From contig NZ_CP059735.1 of the NCBI RefSeq assembly GCF_000948975.2, positions 248,001 to 312,000 on the forward strand: DNA of 64,000 nt, read 5' to 3'. Positions 35,479 through 44,443 of the stretch are shown here, one piece after another (position 1 is the first letter of the stretch; each line of letters opens with the position of its first letter). Source of the stretch: Thalassomonas actiniarum (GTDB lineage: Bacteria; Pseudomonadota; Gammaproteobacteria; Enterobacterales; Alteromonadaceae). Under the pieces are notes generated by a model. That model saw only the letters and a program-made list of their open reading frames with translations. It was not told the DNA's origin and did no database searches. The position numbers and the translations under genes are program-made.

Positions 35479-36215
35479 AGGTTATTCTCCCTGTTAATTT
35501 GTCTGCTTTTGTTTTTTTCTATTTTCCTGGAAGTGAAATAACCGGCGTACATGGCCAGGACGGAAGCCAGCACCAGATCCAGCTGCCAGTGCAGCAAATG
35601 AAACAGGACCGATAAGATAGCCGCGACTACCACAGTGACGGCTATCGGAATATTGATAATGTTGGGGATCACCAGGGCGATAAAGGTAGCAGCGATGGCA
35701 AAGTCTAAGCCTAAGGTGGTCAGGTCCGGTAAATAACTGCCGGCGATAATACCGATAATATTCCACAATACCCAGGAAAGGTAAAAGCTGCCGCCGGTAA
35801 ATAAGGCATAGATTAACCTTAATTTTCCCCGCAGTGACTTACGCTCGCCGGAAAAGGCAAATAACTCATCCGTTAATAAAAAACCCAACCCCAGGCGCCA
35901 GCGCAGCGGTTGATGTTTGAGTTTGTCCCTTAATGCCAGGCCATAAAGGAAATGGCGGGAGCTGATAATGAAGGTAGTGAATAAAATTGTCGCCAAAGGG
36001 GTATTATTGGCAATCAGCTCGGTGGCGACTAACTGGGCAGCGCCGGCGAACACCAGCATTGGCATCAATAACGCTTCCAGCACCGAGAAATCTCTTTGTA
36101 TTGCCAGGGAGCCGCATAAAATGCCCCAGGGCAGTACCGCCAGGTTCAGGGGCAGCATATCCAGGCAGCCTTTTTTTGCCATGACTATGGCGGCTTGTTT
36201 TTTTGTAAGTGACAT
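35475..36215 (-). CDS. azlC: Branched-chain amino acid exporter large subunit AzlC
   Basis: A 246-residue polytopic protein of the AzlC family: MLPLNLAVLPWGILCGSLAIQ, MLVFAGAAQLVATELIAN, ISSRHFLYGLALRDKL and GFLLTDELFAFS are the typical blocks. It forms a two-gene operon with azlD. An AraC-type regulator, here broken by a frameshift, lies immediately upstream in the same direction and probably once controlled the pair. Confidence 0.92.
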   Translation of the reverse strand: MSLTKKQAAIVMAKKGCLDMLPLNLAVLPWGILCGSLAIQRDFSVLEALLMPMLVFAGAAQLVATELIANNTPLATILFTTFIISSRHFLYGLALRDKLKHQPLRWRLGLGFLLTDELFAFSGERKSLRGKLRLIYALFTGGSFYLSWVLWNIIGIIAGSYLPDLTTLGLDFAIAATFIALVIPNIINIPIAVTVVVAAILSVLFHLLHWQLDLVLASVLAMYAGYFTSRKIEKNKSRQINRENNL

Positions 36216-36304
36216 TAATCTCTAACCAACTACTTCATTAAGGGAATTATTATGGCATTGGCAGCGGCTGCCGCCTTGTACAAAATTGTACTCTTTTTTG
36301 AAGC

Positions 36305-37143
36305 TTACTTCCCGGAAGAGACTTCGCGGGCATAATAACCCGGGGTAAACCCCATGGCTTTTTTAAAATGCCGGTGAAAATGACTCTGATCGTGAAAACC
36401 GACTTCGCTGGCAACCGCGGCGACTTTCATGCCCTGGCGCAGCAGGGCTTTGCCTTTTTTCAGCCTCTGCTGGATCTGGTAGGCATGGGGCGGCAGGCCA
36501 AACTTTTTCTGGAATTGCCTGACCAGGTAGAAGGGGCTGTTGCCGGCGAGTAACGCCAAAGTTTCCAGGCTGATATTCTCACTCAGGTGATCATGGATAA
36601 AGATCTTCACCCGGTCCAGACCCGCATGATCCTGGCGATAGTCCCTGACATCTATCCGGCGTTTGCCATGTTTGATCATTAACTGGCTCATTACCCCGTA
36701 TACTAAGGTTTCCCTGAGCAGGTTGTTATCCGAGCTGGCCAGCAGGCTAAACATTTGCCGCATCTGGCCGGCAAGGTGGGATCATTGACGACGGCATGGG
36801 GAAAATAGGGGGCAAAGTTATGGCCTAAGCCCAGGTCGGCAGCGAGTTTGCTGAACTGGGATTCCAGCGGGGACATGCCGTGATAGGACCAGCCGGTGTC
36901 TGTGGCCGACTGGCCGTTATGGATTTCATCGGCGTTGACAAAAATGATGCTGTGTTCGGGGGCAAAGTGCTCGCAACCGGAATAATAAAATTTCTGTACT
37001 CCCTGATCGATCACATTGATGGTGTAACCTTCATGGCTGTGGCGGGAAAAATTCTTTCGGTAATAATGGGCATCCACCACTTCAAGGCCGCCAAGCTCAG
37101 GGTGATAACTGAAGCGGGTCTGTTCTTTGATTTTTTCCTGCAT
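36305..37143 (-). pseudogene. Frameshifted AraC family regulator next to azlCD
   Basis: Two overlapping open frames together make one AraC regulator. The upstream frame (37143 to about 36770) encodes the cupin-like sensor domain (NFSRHSHEGYTINVIDQGVQ, FVNADEIHNGQ). The downstream frame (about 36780 to 36305) encodes the linker and the double helix-turn-helix DNA-binding domain (ISLETLALLAGNSPFYLVRQFQKKFG, VAAVASEVGFHDQSHFHRHFKKAMGFTPGYY). The frames change within about ten bases near 36770-36780; one added base would restore NDPTLAGQMRQMF. The ATG at 37143 is the likely start, although the frame is open to 37161. It may be a real inactivation or an assembly error. Confidence 0.85.
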
Positions 37144-37218
37144 TGCTCTACCGCCTGACAAACTGGAATTTCAGTGTACCTTAAGTGTCGGTGAAAAGTT
37201 TGTACAAAATTGCGCTTT

Positions 37219-37380
37219 ATGTTCAGGAAGAACGGTATTCTGCGGTGACATGGACGTCAAGGAGCAGTTATGTTCAGGAAGAGCGGTATTCTGCGATGTC
37301 AGGGAAGTCAAGGAGCAGTTATGTTCAGGAAGAACGGTATTCTGCGGTGACATGGACGTCAAGGAGCAGTGATGTTCACG
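37219..37380. repeat. Three 51-bp tandem repeats plus partial fourth
   Basis: Units begin at 37219, 37270 and 37321, each opening ATGTTCAGGAAGA and ending CAAGGAGCAGT. A degenerate start of a fourth unit lies at 37372. A detached copy of the TTCTGCGGTGACATGGACGT segment lies at 37487-37506. Unit 2 differs from units 1 and 3 at several bases. Since 51 is a multiple of three, several frames stay open, but none has a credible ribosome site or family. The tract occupies the 356-base gene-free gap between the AraC pseudogene and the M16 protease. Confidence 0.85.
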
Positions 37381-37517
37381 ACTGAAAGGATTCAGGAGAT
37401 AGAGAGAAGCAGGAAGCCAGAACCGAGGAAGAACGGTCAATTTGTTTGCTCCGGGCACAAATTAAGTACTTATCTCCTGTAAGCAATTCTGCGGTGACAT
37501 GGACGTCAGGGAACCGC

Positions 37518-40376
37518 TTATATTTCATAAGGGATCACCTGATAACCCAGGGCTTCCAGTTCAGGTTTAAGCTTATGGGAATTTCCCACGACAACCATAA
37601 CCATCTCCTTGAGCTTGAGGTGTTTTTTTGCCAGGGCATTAATATCGTCTGCGGTGATGGCACTGACGATTTTTTCCCTTTGCCTGACAAAGTCCGGGGA
37701 GAGATCATGTTCGAGGATTTGTGCCAGAAACGCCAGCTTGGCTCTGGGCGTTTCATATTTCAGGGCATCTTTTTGATTAATGGCATTGCGCATAAAGGCC
37801 AGTTCATCTGCTGTGATGCCCTGCCTGGCATAGGTTTGAATTTCTCTGACCAGTTCAATAATGGATTTGTCGGTAACATCTCCCCGTACCTGGGCGCTTG
37901 CGGTAAAGCTGCCGGATAATTTATCGCCGCGAAATCCGGAGCGGGCACCATAGGTATATCCCTTATCTTCCCTCAGGTTTAAATTAATGCGGCTGTTAAA
38001 GGCGCCTCCCAGCGGAAAGTTCATCAGGGTAGATTGATAATATTCCCCGGTGATATCCAGTTTCAGGGCGCGTTTGCCGATGCGGATTGCCGATTGCGGG
38101 GCATTGTCTTTATGTACCAGGTAGATAACGCCGGTTTTTGTTTCCGGGAGGGGTAAGCTTAATGCCAGTTCTGCTCCTTTTCCCTGCCAGTTTTCCAAGT
38201 ATTGCAGGGAAGCCATCAGTTGAGCTTTTGACCGATCGGAAACAATGATCAGCTGAGCATTAAAAGGTTTAAGGTGCTCCTGGTAAAAGGTTTTAATATC
38301 TTGCAATGCCAGCGAACCCAGGCTTGCCTCATTGCCGCTGCTGCCGATGGCAGCAATATTATCCCCGTATAATAATTGCCGGTATGCCGTGCTGGCCAGA
38401 TAGCCGGGATCTTTTTTATTGTTGATCACTTGCTCTATGGCATTATTTTTTACCCGGTTAAAGTCACTTGCCTTAAACGCCGGTTGCCTGATTTTTTCAT
38501 CCACCAGGGCCAGGGTGGCGTCGAGGTTTTTCGTTAAGGTATTAATATTGATCCGCAAGTAGTGATTGCCCGCCGAAATGGCTACTGAACTGCCTAATTT
38601 TTGCAGCGCTTTGCTCATGTCTTCCGCGCTGCGCTTTAATGTCGATTCATTTAACATACGCGCCAATATTGCCGCCGTGCCCGCTTTTTCTTTACGCTCA
38701 AAATAATGGCCGGCAGGAATTTTCAGCAACAAACTCGTGGTTGGTGTTTCTAAACTTTGGCTGCCGAGCATGTTAATGCCGTTTGCCAGACTTTGTTGCC
38801 ACATTTTTGGCAGAGGCACGGCTTTGTTGGCACCACTGACGGGGATCTTGCTGCGATCTAAGCTGTCCGATACCTGCCTTAGCTGCAAATCTGCGGCAGA
38901 GGTATCGGAGGCGGGGGCAAAGTTTCTTTTAACCGGGAAAAAATTATCGGCAGCGGCTATCGCCTCCGGCTTTCCCTGGGGCACTATGCTCATGATCACC
39001 GCGTGTTTGTCTTTGATATACCGGCGGTAAACACGCAGGACATCGGCTTTGCCGACCCCGGCATAGCGGGCGATATCCCGGGTAATATAGTTGGCATCGC
39101 CGGTAAAGGTCTGGTTGGCGGCGAGCTGGCTGACCTTGCCGGCAACGCTTTGTAGACCGAAAATGAAACCGGCTTCCATTTGTGCCTTGGCCTTGATCAG
39201 GTCGTCATCTTCTACCCCGCGTTGTTCGAATTCAAGCAGGGTGTCACGGATGATTTTTTCAATATCTGCCAGTGATTTGCCCGAAGCCGGATGCGGCAAC
39301 GCCAGTAAATTAAAGGTACAGGCGAGTTCGCTGCAGGGGTGGTTGACGGAGGCCTGTACCGCCAACTGGTTTTTTACCAGGTTTTTATAAAGCAGCGAGG
39401 TTTTACCGCCGCCGAGGATAGTGGACAGTAAATCCAGCGGGGCTTCATCTTCATGGCGAACATATACCGTAGGGTAGGTCATATATAACAGCGGCAAATG
39501 GACATTATCCTGCATCGAAATATACCTGTCTCCGTCCAGGGTGATTTGGGGCTTTTCCGGCATTTTGACTTCTGGGCCGCTCGGGATAGCGGCAAAGTAT
39601 TTGGCAACCAGTGCCAGGGTTTGTTCGGGGTTGATATCTCCCCCTATGGTTAAGGTGGCATTGTTGGGTCCGTACCAGCGCAGGAAAAAAGCTTTGAGAT
39701 CATTAACATTAACTCGGTTGAGATCTTCCATATAACCAATGACCGGCCAGGAATAGGGGTGTTCCGGCGGATACAGGGCCTGGGAAACCCTTTCATATAA
39801 GCGGCCATAGGGGCGGTTATCAATTCTTTGTCCCCGCTCGTTTTTAACCGTTTCCCTTTGCACTTCAAATTTCTCCCGGGTGACGGCATTAAGTAAAAAG
39901 CCCATGCGGTCGGCTTCGAGCCATAATATTTTTTCCAGCTGGTTGGCAGGAATGGTCTGAAAATAGTTGGTGCGATCTGAATTCGTGGTGCCGTTCATGG
40001 TGCCGCCGGCTTCGGTGACGATTTTAAAATGTTGTTCGTCACCGACATGCTCCGAGCCCTGGAACATCATGTGTTCAAAAAAGTGGGCAAACCCCGATTT
40101 TCCCGGCTCTTCCCTGGCAGAGCCGACATGATAGGTAACATCGACATGGACCAGGGGATCTGAATTGTCCTGGTGCAGGAGCAGGGTTAAGCCATTGTCC
40201 AGCTTATACTTTTGATAGGGGATAAGGGTTTTTCCTGCTTGCGCCCCGACGGCTTCGATAAAGCTGATACCGGGAGGAAGCAGCGGTTTTTGCTCGCCGG
40301 GTTGTGCGGTTTGTTCGCAAGCCGTGAGTAAGCTAAAAAATATGGCGAGTTGAAAGGGGAAAATCCATTTTTTCAA
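37518..40376 (-). CDS. M16 family zinc metallopeptidase lipoprotein
   Basis: A 952-residue periplasmic peptidase made of two tandem M16 halves. The signal peptide ends in LLTAC with a lipobox cysteine at 20, so it is probably membrane-anchored. The inverted zinc motif HFFEH is at 98-102, with the distal glutamate in ETVKNERGQR. The second half (about 510-952) lacks the zinc motif and carries the GAFNSRINLNLREDKGYTYGARSGF block, as in other inactive C-terminal M16 halves. Members degrade peptides or misfolded exported proteins. Single gene. Confidence 0.92.
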   Translation of the reverse strand: MKKWIFPFQLAIFFSLLTACEQTAQPGEQKPLLPPGISFIEAVGAQAGKTLIPYQKYKLDNGLTLLLHQDNSDPLVHVDVTYHVGSAREEPGKSGFAHFFEHMMFQGSEHVGDEQHFKIVTEAGGTMNGTTNSDRTNYFQTIPANQLEKILWLEADRMGFLLNAVTREKFEVQRETVKNERGQRIDNRPYGRLYERVSQALYPPEHPYSWPVIGYMEDLNRVNVNDLKAFFLRWYGPNNATLTIGGDINPEQTLALVAKYFAAIPSGPEVKMPEKPQITLDGDRYISMQDNVHLPLLYMTYPTVYVRHEDEAPLDLLSTILGGGKTSLLYKNLVKNQLAVQASVNHPCSELACTFNLLALPHPASGKSLADIEKIIRDTLLEFEQRGVEDDDLIKAKAQMEAGFIFGLQSVAGKVSQLAANQTFTGDANYITRDIARYAGVGKADVLRVYRRYIKDKHAVIMSIVPQGKPEAIAAADNFFPVKRNFAPASDTSAADLQLRQVSDSLDRSKIPVSGANKAVPLPKMWQQSLANGINMLGSQSLETPTTSLLLKIPAGHYFERKEKAGTAAILARMLNESTLKRSAEDMSKALQKLGSSVAISAGNHYLRININTLTKNLDATLALVDEKIRQPAFKASDFNRVKNNAIEQVINNKKDPGYLASTAYRQLLYGDNIAAIGSSGNEASLGSLALQDIKTFYQEHLKPFNAQLIIVSDRSKAQLMASLQYLENWQGKGAELALSLPLPETKTGVIYLVHKDNAPQSAIRIGKRALKLDITGEYYQSTLMNFPLGGAFNSRINLNLREDKGYTYGARSGFRGDKLSGSFTASAQVRGDVTDKSIIELVREIQTYARQGITADELAFMRNAINQKDALKYETPRAKLAFLAQILEHDLSPDFVRQREKIVSAITADDINALAKKHLKLKEMVMVVVGNSHKLKPELEALGYQVIPYEI

Positions 40377-40450
40377 AGTCTTGCTCCCAAAAGCCAGTAG
40401 GATCTGAGTGTAGTTTATGATCCTGAACTCGGCTAGCGGCTTGCTGTACT

Positions 40451-40873
40451 TTAACCCTGAATAACAAGCTTATTGGCTGCGCTTAATTGCGCCTGCAGCC
40501 AATGTTTTGCACTTTGTTCGCTCTTGAAGAATTGCAGGTTTTCTCCGGCTTTATGGTAAATATCCCTGATATGTATTTTGGCGAACTTAATATCGTCACA
40601 GTCTTTGATCACTAAGGCGGTGCTTATCCGGCCGTGTTTTTTATCGGTTTTGATGGCGTCTATCAGGAAGTGACTGGCATCGGGCGTATGAATGGGATCG
40701 CCGTGGGTCAGCACCAAGACTCCCCATTTTTTACCGTATAATTCTTGGTGAAAGGCGGAAAAGTCCCGGGTAGCCTGCTCAAGGGCTTCTTTATTCCAGG
40801 GGCCCGTGCCGTCAATAATAAAGATATCATCTTCTATGCTGGCGCTTAGCTTGCCATGAGGGATAAATTTCAC
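40451..40873 (-). CDS. SpoIIAA/STAS-like protein
   Basis: A 140-residue soluble protein with the alternating strand/helix pattern of the SpoIIAA-like (STAS superfamily) fold: ISASIEDDIFIIDGTGPWNKEAL-like opening, KKWGVLVLTHGDPIHTPDASHFLIDAI, and STALVIKDCDDIKFAKIHIRDIYHKAGENLQFF. The last block resembles the helix of SpoIIAA-like proteins in marine gammaproteobacteria. Function unknown; such proteins may bind lipids or regulators. No operon partner. Confidence 0.6.
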   Translation of the reverse strand: MKFIPHGKLSASIEDDIFIIDGTGPWNKEALEQATRDFSAFHQELYGKKWGVLVLTHGDPIHTPDASHFLIDAIKTDKKHGRISTALVIKDCDDIKFAKIHIRDIYHKAGENLQFFKSEQSAKHWLQAQLSAANKLVIQG

Positions 40874-40955
40874 AACTACAACCTGTTACATCATCTGGCA
40901 TGGGGGGAGCTTACACTAGTTTATCGCGAAAGCGGATAAGATTCTTTGATTAACA

Positions 40956-41270
40956 TCATAATAAGGCGGCGATGGCCTTGTATAGGGTGGTGGCCTGTTC
41001 ATGGTTGAGGTTATTGGCAACTTCACTTTTACCCAGGCTGGAACTGACCCGGATAAACTCTTTGGCAATTTGTTCAATTTGCCGGTTGGCGGCATCGAGT
41101 TGATTTTCTTTTTGTAACTTTTCCCGGCCTAAACTGGATATTTCCAGCACATCTTCGGCAAACACACCGAAACTTGTCTCCGGTGTTTCTGTTGCTTTTA
41201 CTTGTGTGGGACTGGCAACCGCAACACGTTGAGTTTCAATGCCTGCGGTTAAAGGATTTGCTATCGACAT
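40956..41270 (-). CDS. Small conserved-type protein, unknown
   Basis: A 104-residue protein I cannot assign. A low-complexity Ala/Thr/Val N-terminus precedes an acidic SFGVFAEDVLEISSLGREKL segment and a helical C-terminal half (QLDAANRQIEQIAKEFIRVSSSLGKSEVANNLNHEQATTLYKAIAALL) rich in polar residues. There is no signal or membrane segment. Its codon pattern is normal and its start is free of overlap. Its build (disordered start, two helices) resembles small flagellar or secretion-associated proteins, but nothing proves that. Confidence 0.55.
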   Translation of the reverse strand: MSIANPLTAGIETQRVAVASPTQVKATETPETSFGVFAEDVLEISSLGREKLQKENQLDAANRQIEQIAKEFIRVSSSLGKSEVANNLNHEQATTLYKAIAALL

Positions 41271-41368
41271 ATGTATACCTCAGTGTTTAATTATAGACCA
41301 ATTGAGGTAAAGTGGGCTGTTGGCCTTGCGTGCCCGGAAATAGTCCGGGTAAGCCCTGAATTTCGCCG

Positions 41369-42820
41369 TCAGCTAAAATAACCAAAGACCCTTTTCAGTC
41401 CCTGATTGAGTTTTTCTTCATCCATGGCGGCAAAACCGAGGCGGATATAGCGGTTTTCATCATTTTCCGGCAATAAATGAAAGTGGCTTTCCCCAAGCAG
41501 GAACACGTCACGGGCTTTGGCGTAGGCTTCTATTTCTCCGGCCCCTTGCCCGATATCCAGCCACAGGGCCATGCCTCCTGCCGGTTGGTGAAAATCCAGC
41601 GCTATGCCTTGTTGGCGGTAGCGGTTTAATTGCTGCACCAGGTTATCCCGTCTTTGTTGATATTTTTTGCCGGTGCGCCTGAGGTGACGTTCAAAGGCGC
41701 CGTCTTTCATCCAGCGGCCAATGGCTGATTGCATCAGCACATTGGGTTTGTGGTTGACGATACTGCGGTAGTTTAAAAAGTCTGCCGCCAGGGATTTATC
41801 AACGGCAATAAACCCGATGCGGGCGCCGGGAAACATGATTTTGGAAAAAGTCGACAAATAGAGCACTAAACCTAGAGGATCGTCCGCCGCCATCGGGGTT
41901 AACGGCTGGCTCTGGTAATGGTATTCATGATCATAATCATCTTCTATGATGGCGACATTATATTGTGCCGCCAGGCGGTAAATGGCCTGGCGCTCGGTGA
42001 TGGGCAAGGTTACCGTAGTCGGGTACTGGTGCAGGGGGGTCAGGTAGATCAATCGCACCTGGTGCTGTTTAAACAGAGACTCCAGCTGTTCTATATCTAT
42101 GCCGCTCTTGTGTTGCCTGATGGCAAGCAGCTCTGCTCCGGCGGTTTTAAAGGCGTTCCAGGCGGGACGGTAACCCAGGGATTCAACCGCAACCTTGTCA
42201 CCGGGTTTAAGCAATAACCGGGAGATCAGGTACAGGGCTTCCTGGGAGCCGTTGACGGCGATAATATCTTTGTCTGTAATGCCGCGTACTCGTCTGAGGT
42301 AGGTAGTAACCTGTTCGATAAAGAGGCCGTCGCCGTTGTTATTGCCGTAACCCAGGCCGAATATATCGGGCCGGGCCAGGCTGTCAGCCATATAGGATTT
42401 AAATTCTTGAAAGGGAAAGCTTTCGATGTCGGGTAAGCCGCCGGCAAAGTTATAGTGAAAGTCCAGTGCTTTCATGCTGCCCATGGGGACTTGCGGGATG
42501 GGGTTGATGTGCCAGTTAAAAGTCTTGTCTGTTATAACTCCGGCGCCGGCAACTTTTCGGCTGCCCTGAACCGGTAAATCTGCCGCTACCCGATAACCTT
42601 GCCTTTGCCTGGAGCTTACCCAGCCTTGGGCAATCAACTCCTGATACGCGGCCATGATGGTGTGGCGATTGGTGTTTAGCCGCTCAGCCAGTTTTCTTGC
42701 CGACGGCAGGCTTTCATTGGCCCGTATTTGATCTGAGGTGATGGCGTCACGGATGGCGGCGGCAATACGTAAAAAACCGGGTTTAATTGCCGGATCCAGG
42801 GTGAGCATTAAGTCTTTCAT
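41369..42820 (-). CDS. MocR-type GntR/aminotransferase fusion regulator
   Basis: A 483-residue MocR regulator. The N-terminal GntR winged helix (SARKLAERLNTNRHTIMAAYQELIAQGW) is followed by a fold-type I aminotransferase domain with the PLP lysine in YLSTFSKIMFPGARIGFI, the EDDYDHEYHY block and GSQEALYLISRLL. MocR proteins sense PLP or an amino compound. It is divergent from the GNAT/PaiB pair at 42922-44182, the classic arrangement for a MocR and its targets, so it probably controls them. Confidence 0.9.
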   Translation of the reverse strand: MKDLMLTLDPAIKPGFLRIAAAIRDAITSDQIRANESLPSARKLAERLNTNRHTIMAAYQELIAQGWVSSRQRQGYRVAADLPVQGSRKVAGAGVITDKTFNWHINPIPQVPMGSMKALDFHYNFAGGLPDIESFPFQEFKSYMADSLARPDIFGLGYGNNNGDGLFIEQVTTYLRRVRGITDKDIIAVNGSQEALYLISRLLLKPGDKVAVESLGYRPAWNAFKTAGAELLAIRQHKSGIDIEQLESLFKQHQVRLIYLTPLHQYPTTVTLPITERQAIYRLAAQYNVAIIEDDYDHEYHYQSQPLTPMAADDPLGLVLYLSTFSKIMFPGARIGFIAVDKSLAADFLNYRSIVNHKPNVLMQSAIGRWMKDGAFERHLRRTGKKYQQRRDNLVQQLNRYRQQGIALDFHQPAGGMALWLDIGQGAGEIEAYAKARDVFLLGESHFHLLPENDENRYIRLGFAAMDEEKLNQGLKRVFGYFS

Positions 42821-42921
42821 TATTTATCTTCTGGTATAGCAAGAATTATCAAACTGGTTATTTATTTTATACCAGCTGCCGGGGCAAGATTAAACCACTT
42901 TAGAACAAGCAGGAAGTAAAA

Positions 42922-43557
42922 ATGACATCAGCCCAAGCAAGTTTAGCCCCTTTATCTTTTGAACCCGTCCCTGTGTGTTTACAGGGCAAAGACGTTACCC
43001 TGAGGCCATTATCGTTAGCAGATGTAGAAGGTTTTTATCAGGCGGGTAAAGATCCGGTATTGTGGCAATGGGTGCTGCCCAACCAGTGTCTGTCGCCGGA
43101 TACCGCCCGCAGTTGGATAGAGCATTCGCTGCAGCAACAAAGTTTAGGGAATCATGTGCCTTTTGTGATCATTGATAACCGTAGCGGGCTGATTATCGGC
43201 TCTACCCGTTATTGTTCTATCCGCCGGGAAGACCGCAATGTGGAAATAGGCTTTACCTTTATTAACCCTAAGTTTCAGCGCTCTTATGTGAATACCCAGG
43301 CGAAATATTTATTGCTGCGCCATGCCTTTGAGCAGCTGGGAGCGATCCGGGTCGAGCTGAGAACCCATGAAAAAAATCACCAGTCCCGCACCGCCATTGC
43401 CAGGATCGGCGCCAAATTCGAAGGCATATTGCGCAACAACCGGATTTTATCCGACGGCTCTTACCGAAACAGCGCCATGTTCAGTGTAATTGAATCGGAA
43501 TGGCTGGCATGTAAAGCGGCTTTGCAAGAAAAAATGGCGAAAAGCTATGATGAATAA
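42922..43557 (+). CDS. GNAT N-acetyltransferase, RimJ/RimL type
   Basis: A 211-residue acetyltransferase of the RimJ/RimL-like GNAT group: VTLRPLSLADVEGFYQ opening, IIGSTRYCSIRREDRNVEIGFTFINPKFQRSYVNTQAKYLLLRHAFEQLGAIRVELRTHEKNHQSRTAIARIGAKFEGILRNNRI. It transfers acetyl groups to a protein or small-amine acceptor. It shares 8-11 bases with the following PaiB gene, so the two are translationally coupled. Confidence 0.88.
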   Translation: MTSAQASLAPLSFEPVPVCLQGKDVTLRPLSLADVEGFYQAGKDPVLWQWVLPNQCLSPDTARSWIEHSLQQQSLGNHVPFVIIDNRSGLIIGSTRYCSIRREDRNVEIGFTFINPKFQRSYVNTQAKYLLLRHAFEQLGAIRVELRTHEKNHQSRTAIARIGAKFEGILRNNRILSDGSYRNSAMFSVIESEWLACKAALQEKMAKSYDE

Positions 43558-44182
43558 AACGGTCTTGAATGATAACCTGGCGGACAGGGATAGCTTGCTA
43601 AAACCCCATCAGCTAACCCTGATCAAAAATAACCCCTTTGCCCGTTTGATCGTGCCCTCGCAGGCGGGAGCGCTGCCGGTGACCGCTCAGCTGCCTCTGC
43701 TGCTGGATGAGCAGCAGCAATGCCTTTATGGCCACCTGGCAAGAAATAATCCGGCGATGGCGGCTATCACCTCACAAAGCCAGGTATTGGCGCTTTTTGA
43801 CGGCGGCCACCAATATATTTCTCCCCGCTGGCACCAGGAGCAAAAAGTACCGACCTGGAATTACGCCAGTTTAGAGCTTGTCTGCAAACCGGTGATGCTT
43901 ACGGATGCGGAAGATAAGCTTCACCAGGTGATTGAAATGAGCCGTTTTTTTGATCCCCGCTGGCCGGTGGCAGAGATTTTGGCGCCGCAATTTTCCAAAC
44001 AGCTGCAGCAGATGTTAAATGCCATTTGTGTGTTTCGGCTGGATATTTGTTCAGGCGGAGGGCGGTTTAAACTGGGGCAAAGAAAATCAAGCAATTATCA
44101 CAGCACCATTGCCGTTTTTATGAAAAAACAAGGCAATGAACAACTGGCGCTGTGGCAAGCGCAGCCGCCGCAGGAATATTAA
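43550..44182 (+). CDS. PaiB-type FMN-binding negative regulator
   Basis: A 210-residue split-barrel flavin-binding protein of the PaiB family: LIKNNPFARLIVPSQAG, LYGHLARNNP and KVPTWNYASLELVCKPV are the recognisable blocks. PaiB-like proteins repress sporulation or protease genes in Bacillus; in Gram-negatives their role is open. Tandem ATGs at 43547 and 43550 are in frame; the ORF overlaps the GNAT gene stop. Adjacent GNAT plus PaiB recalls the Bacillus paiAB operon. Confidence 0.82.
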   Translation: MNKTVLNDNLADRDSLLKPHQLTLIKNNPFARLIVPSQAGALPVTAQLPLLLDEQQQCLYGHLARNNPAMAAITSQSQVLALFDGGHQYISPRWHQEQKVPTWNYASLELVCKPVMLTDAEDKLHQVIEMSRFFDPRWPVAEILAPQFSKQLQQMLNAICVFRLDICSGGGRFKLGQRKSSNYHSTIAVFMKKQGNEQLALWQAQPPQEY

Positions 44183-44257
44183 GTTTTTGAGGCATCTTAT
44201 AGTTTGACCGTTTCATTTATTTATAGATTTACCTTTTCCTTAAATGGGTGGAACATG

Positions 44258-44443
44258 CTTCTGTTGGCTACGAATAGTGAGGCGCGAACAGACTATGTTC
44301 ATAACAAGACGTTCGAGCCAACAGAAGTGACTTGTTTCAAAACGCATACTCAGGGATTTTCGTTGCACCGACTATCTATAAGACCTGCGAGAAACGAGTT
44401 TTCAGCATATTCCAGTAGTTACTTTACGCCGAGGAGGTTAGAA
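44258..44443 (+). ncRNA. Candidate IS110 bridge RNA
   Basis: The long non-coding 5' part of the element. A perfect 12-bp stem CTTCTGTTGGCT / AGCCAACAGAAG (44258-44269 with 44316-44327), extended by four more pairs (CGAA/TTCG) past a single bulge, encloses a 37-base internal loop. This shape and position fit the guide loops of IS110/IS621-type bridge RNAs. A second weaker stem lies at about 44360-44415. Known for the family: this RNA guides the recombinase to target and donor DNA. Its exact ends and guide bases are inferred. Confidence 0.5.

Noticed and set aside
37171-37458. 95-residue minus-strand ORF with 17-residue repeats in the tandem-repeat tract
   Set aside because: It is open only because the repeat unit is divisible by three; no ribosome site, no family, and other frames are equally open.
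37219-37510. CRISPR-like array
   Set aside because: The 51-bp units abut directly with no spacers and no cas gene is nearby; it is a plain tandem repeat.
44204-44443. N-terminal extension of the IS110 transposase
   Set aside because: The 80 extra codons have no family character, overlap the structured RNA region, and a strong ribosome site precedes the ATG at 44444.
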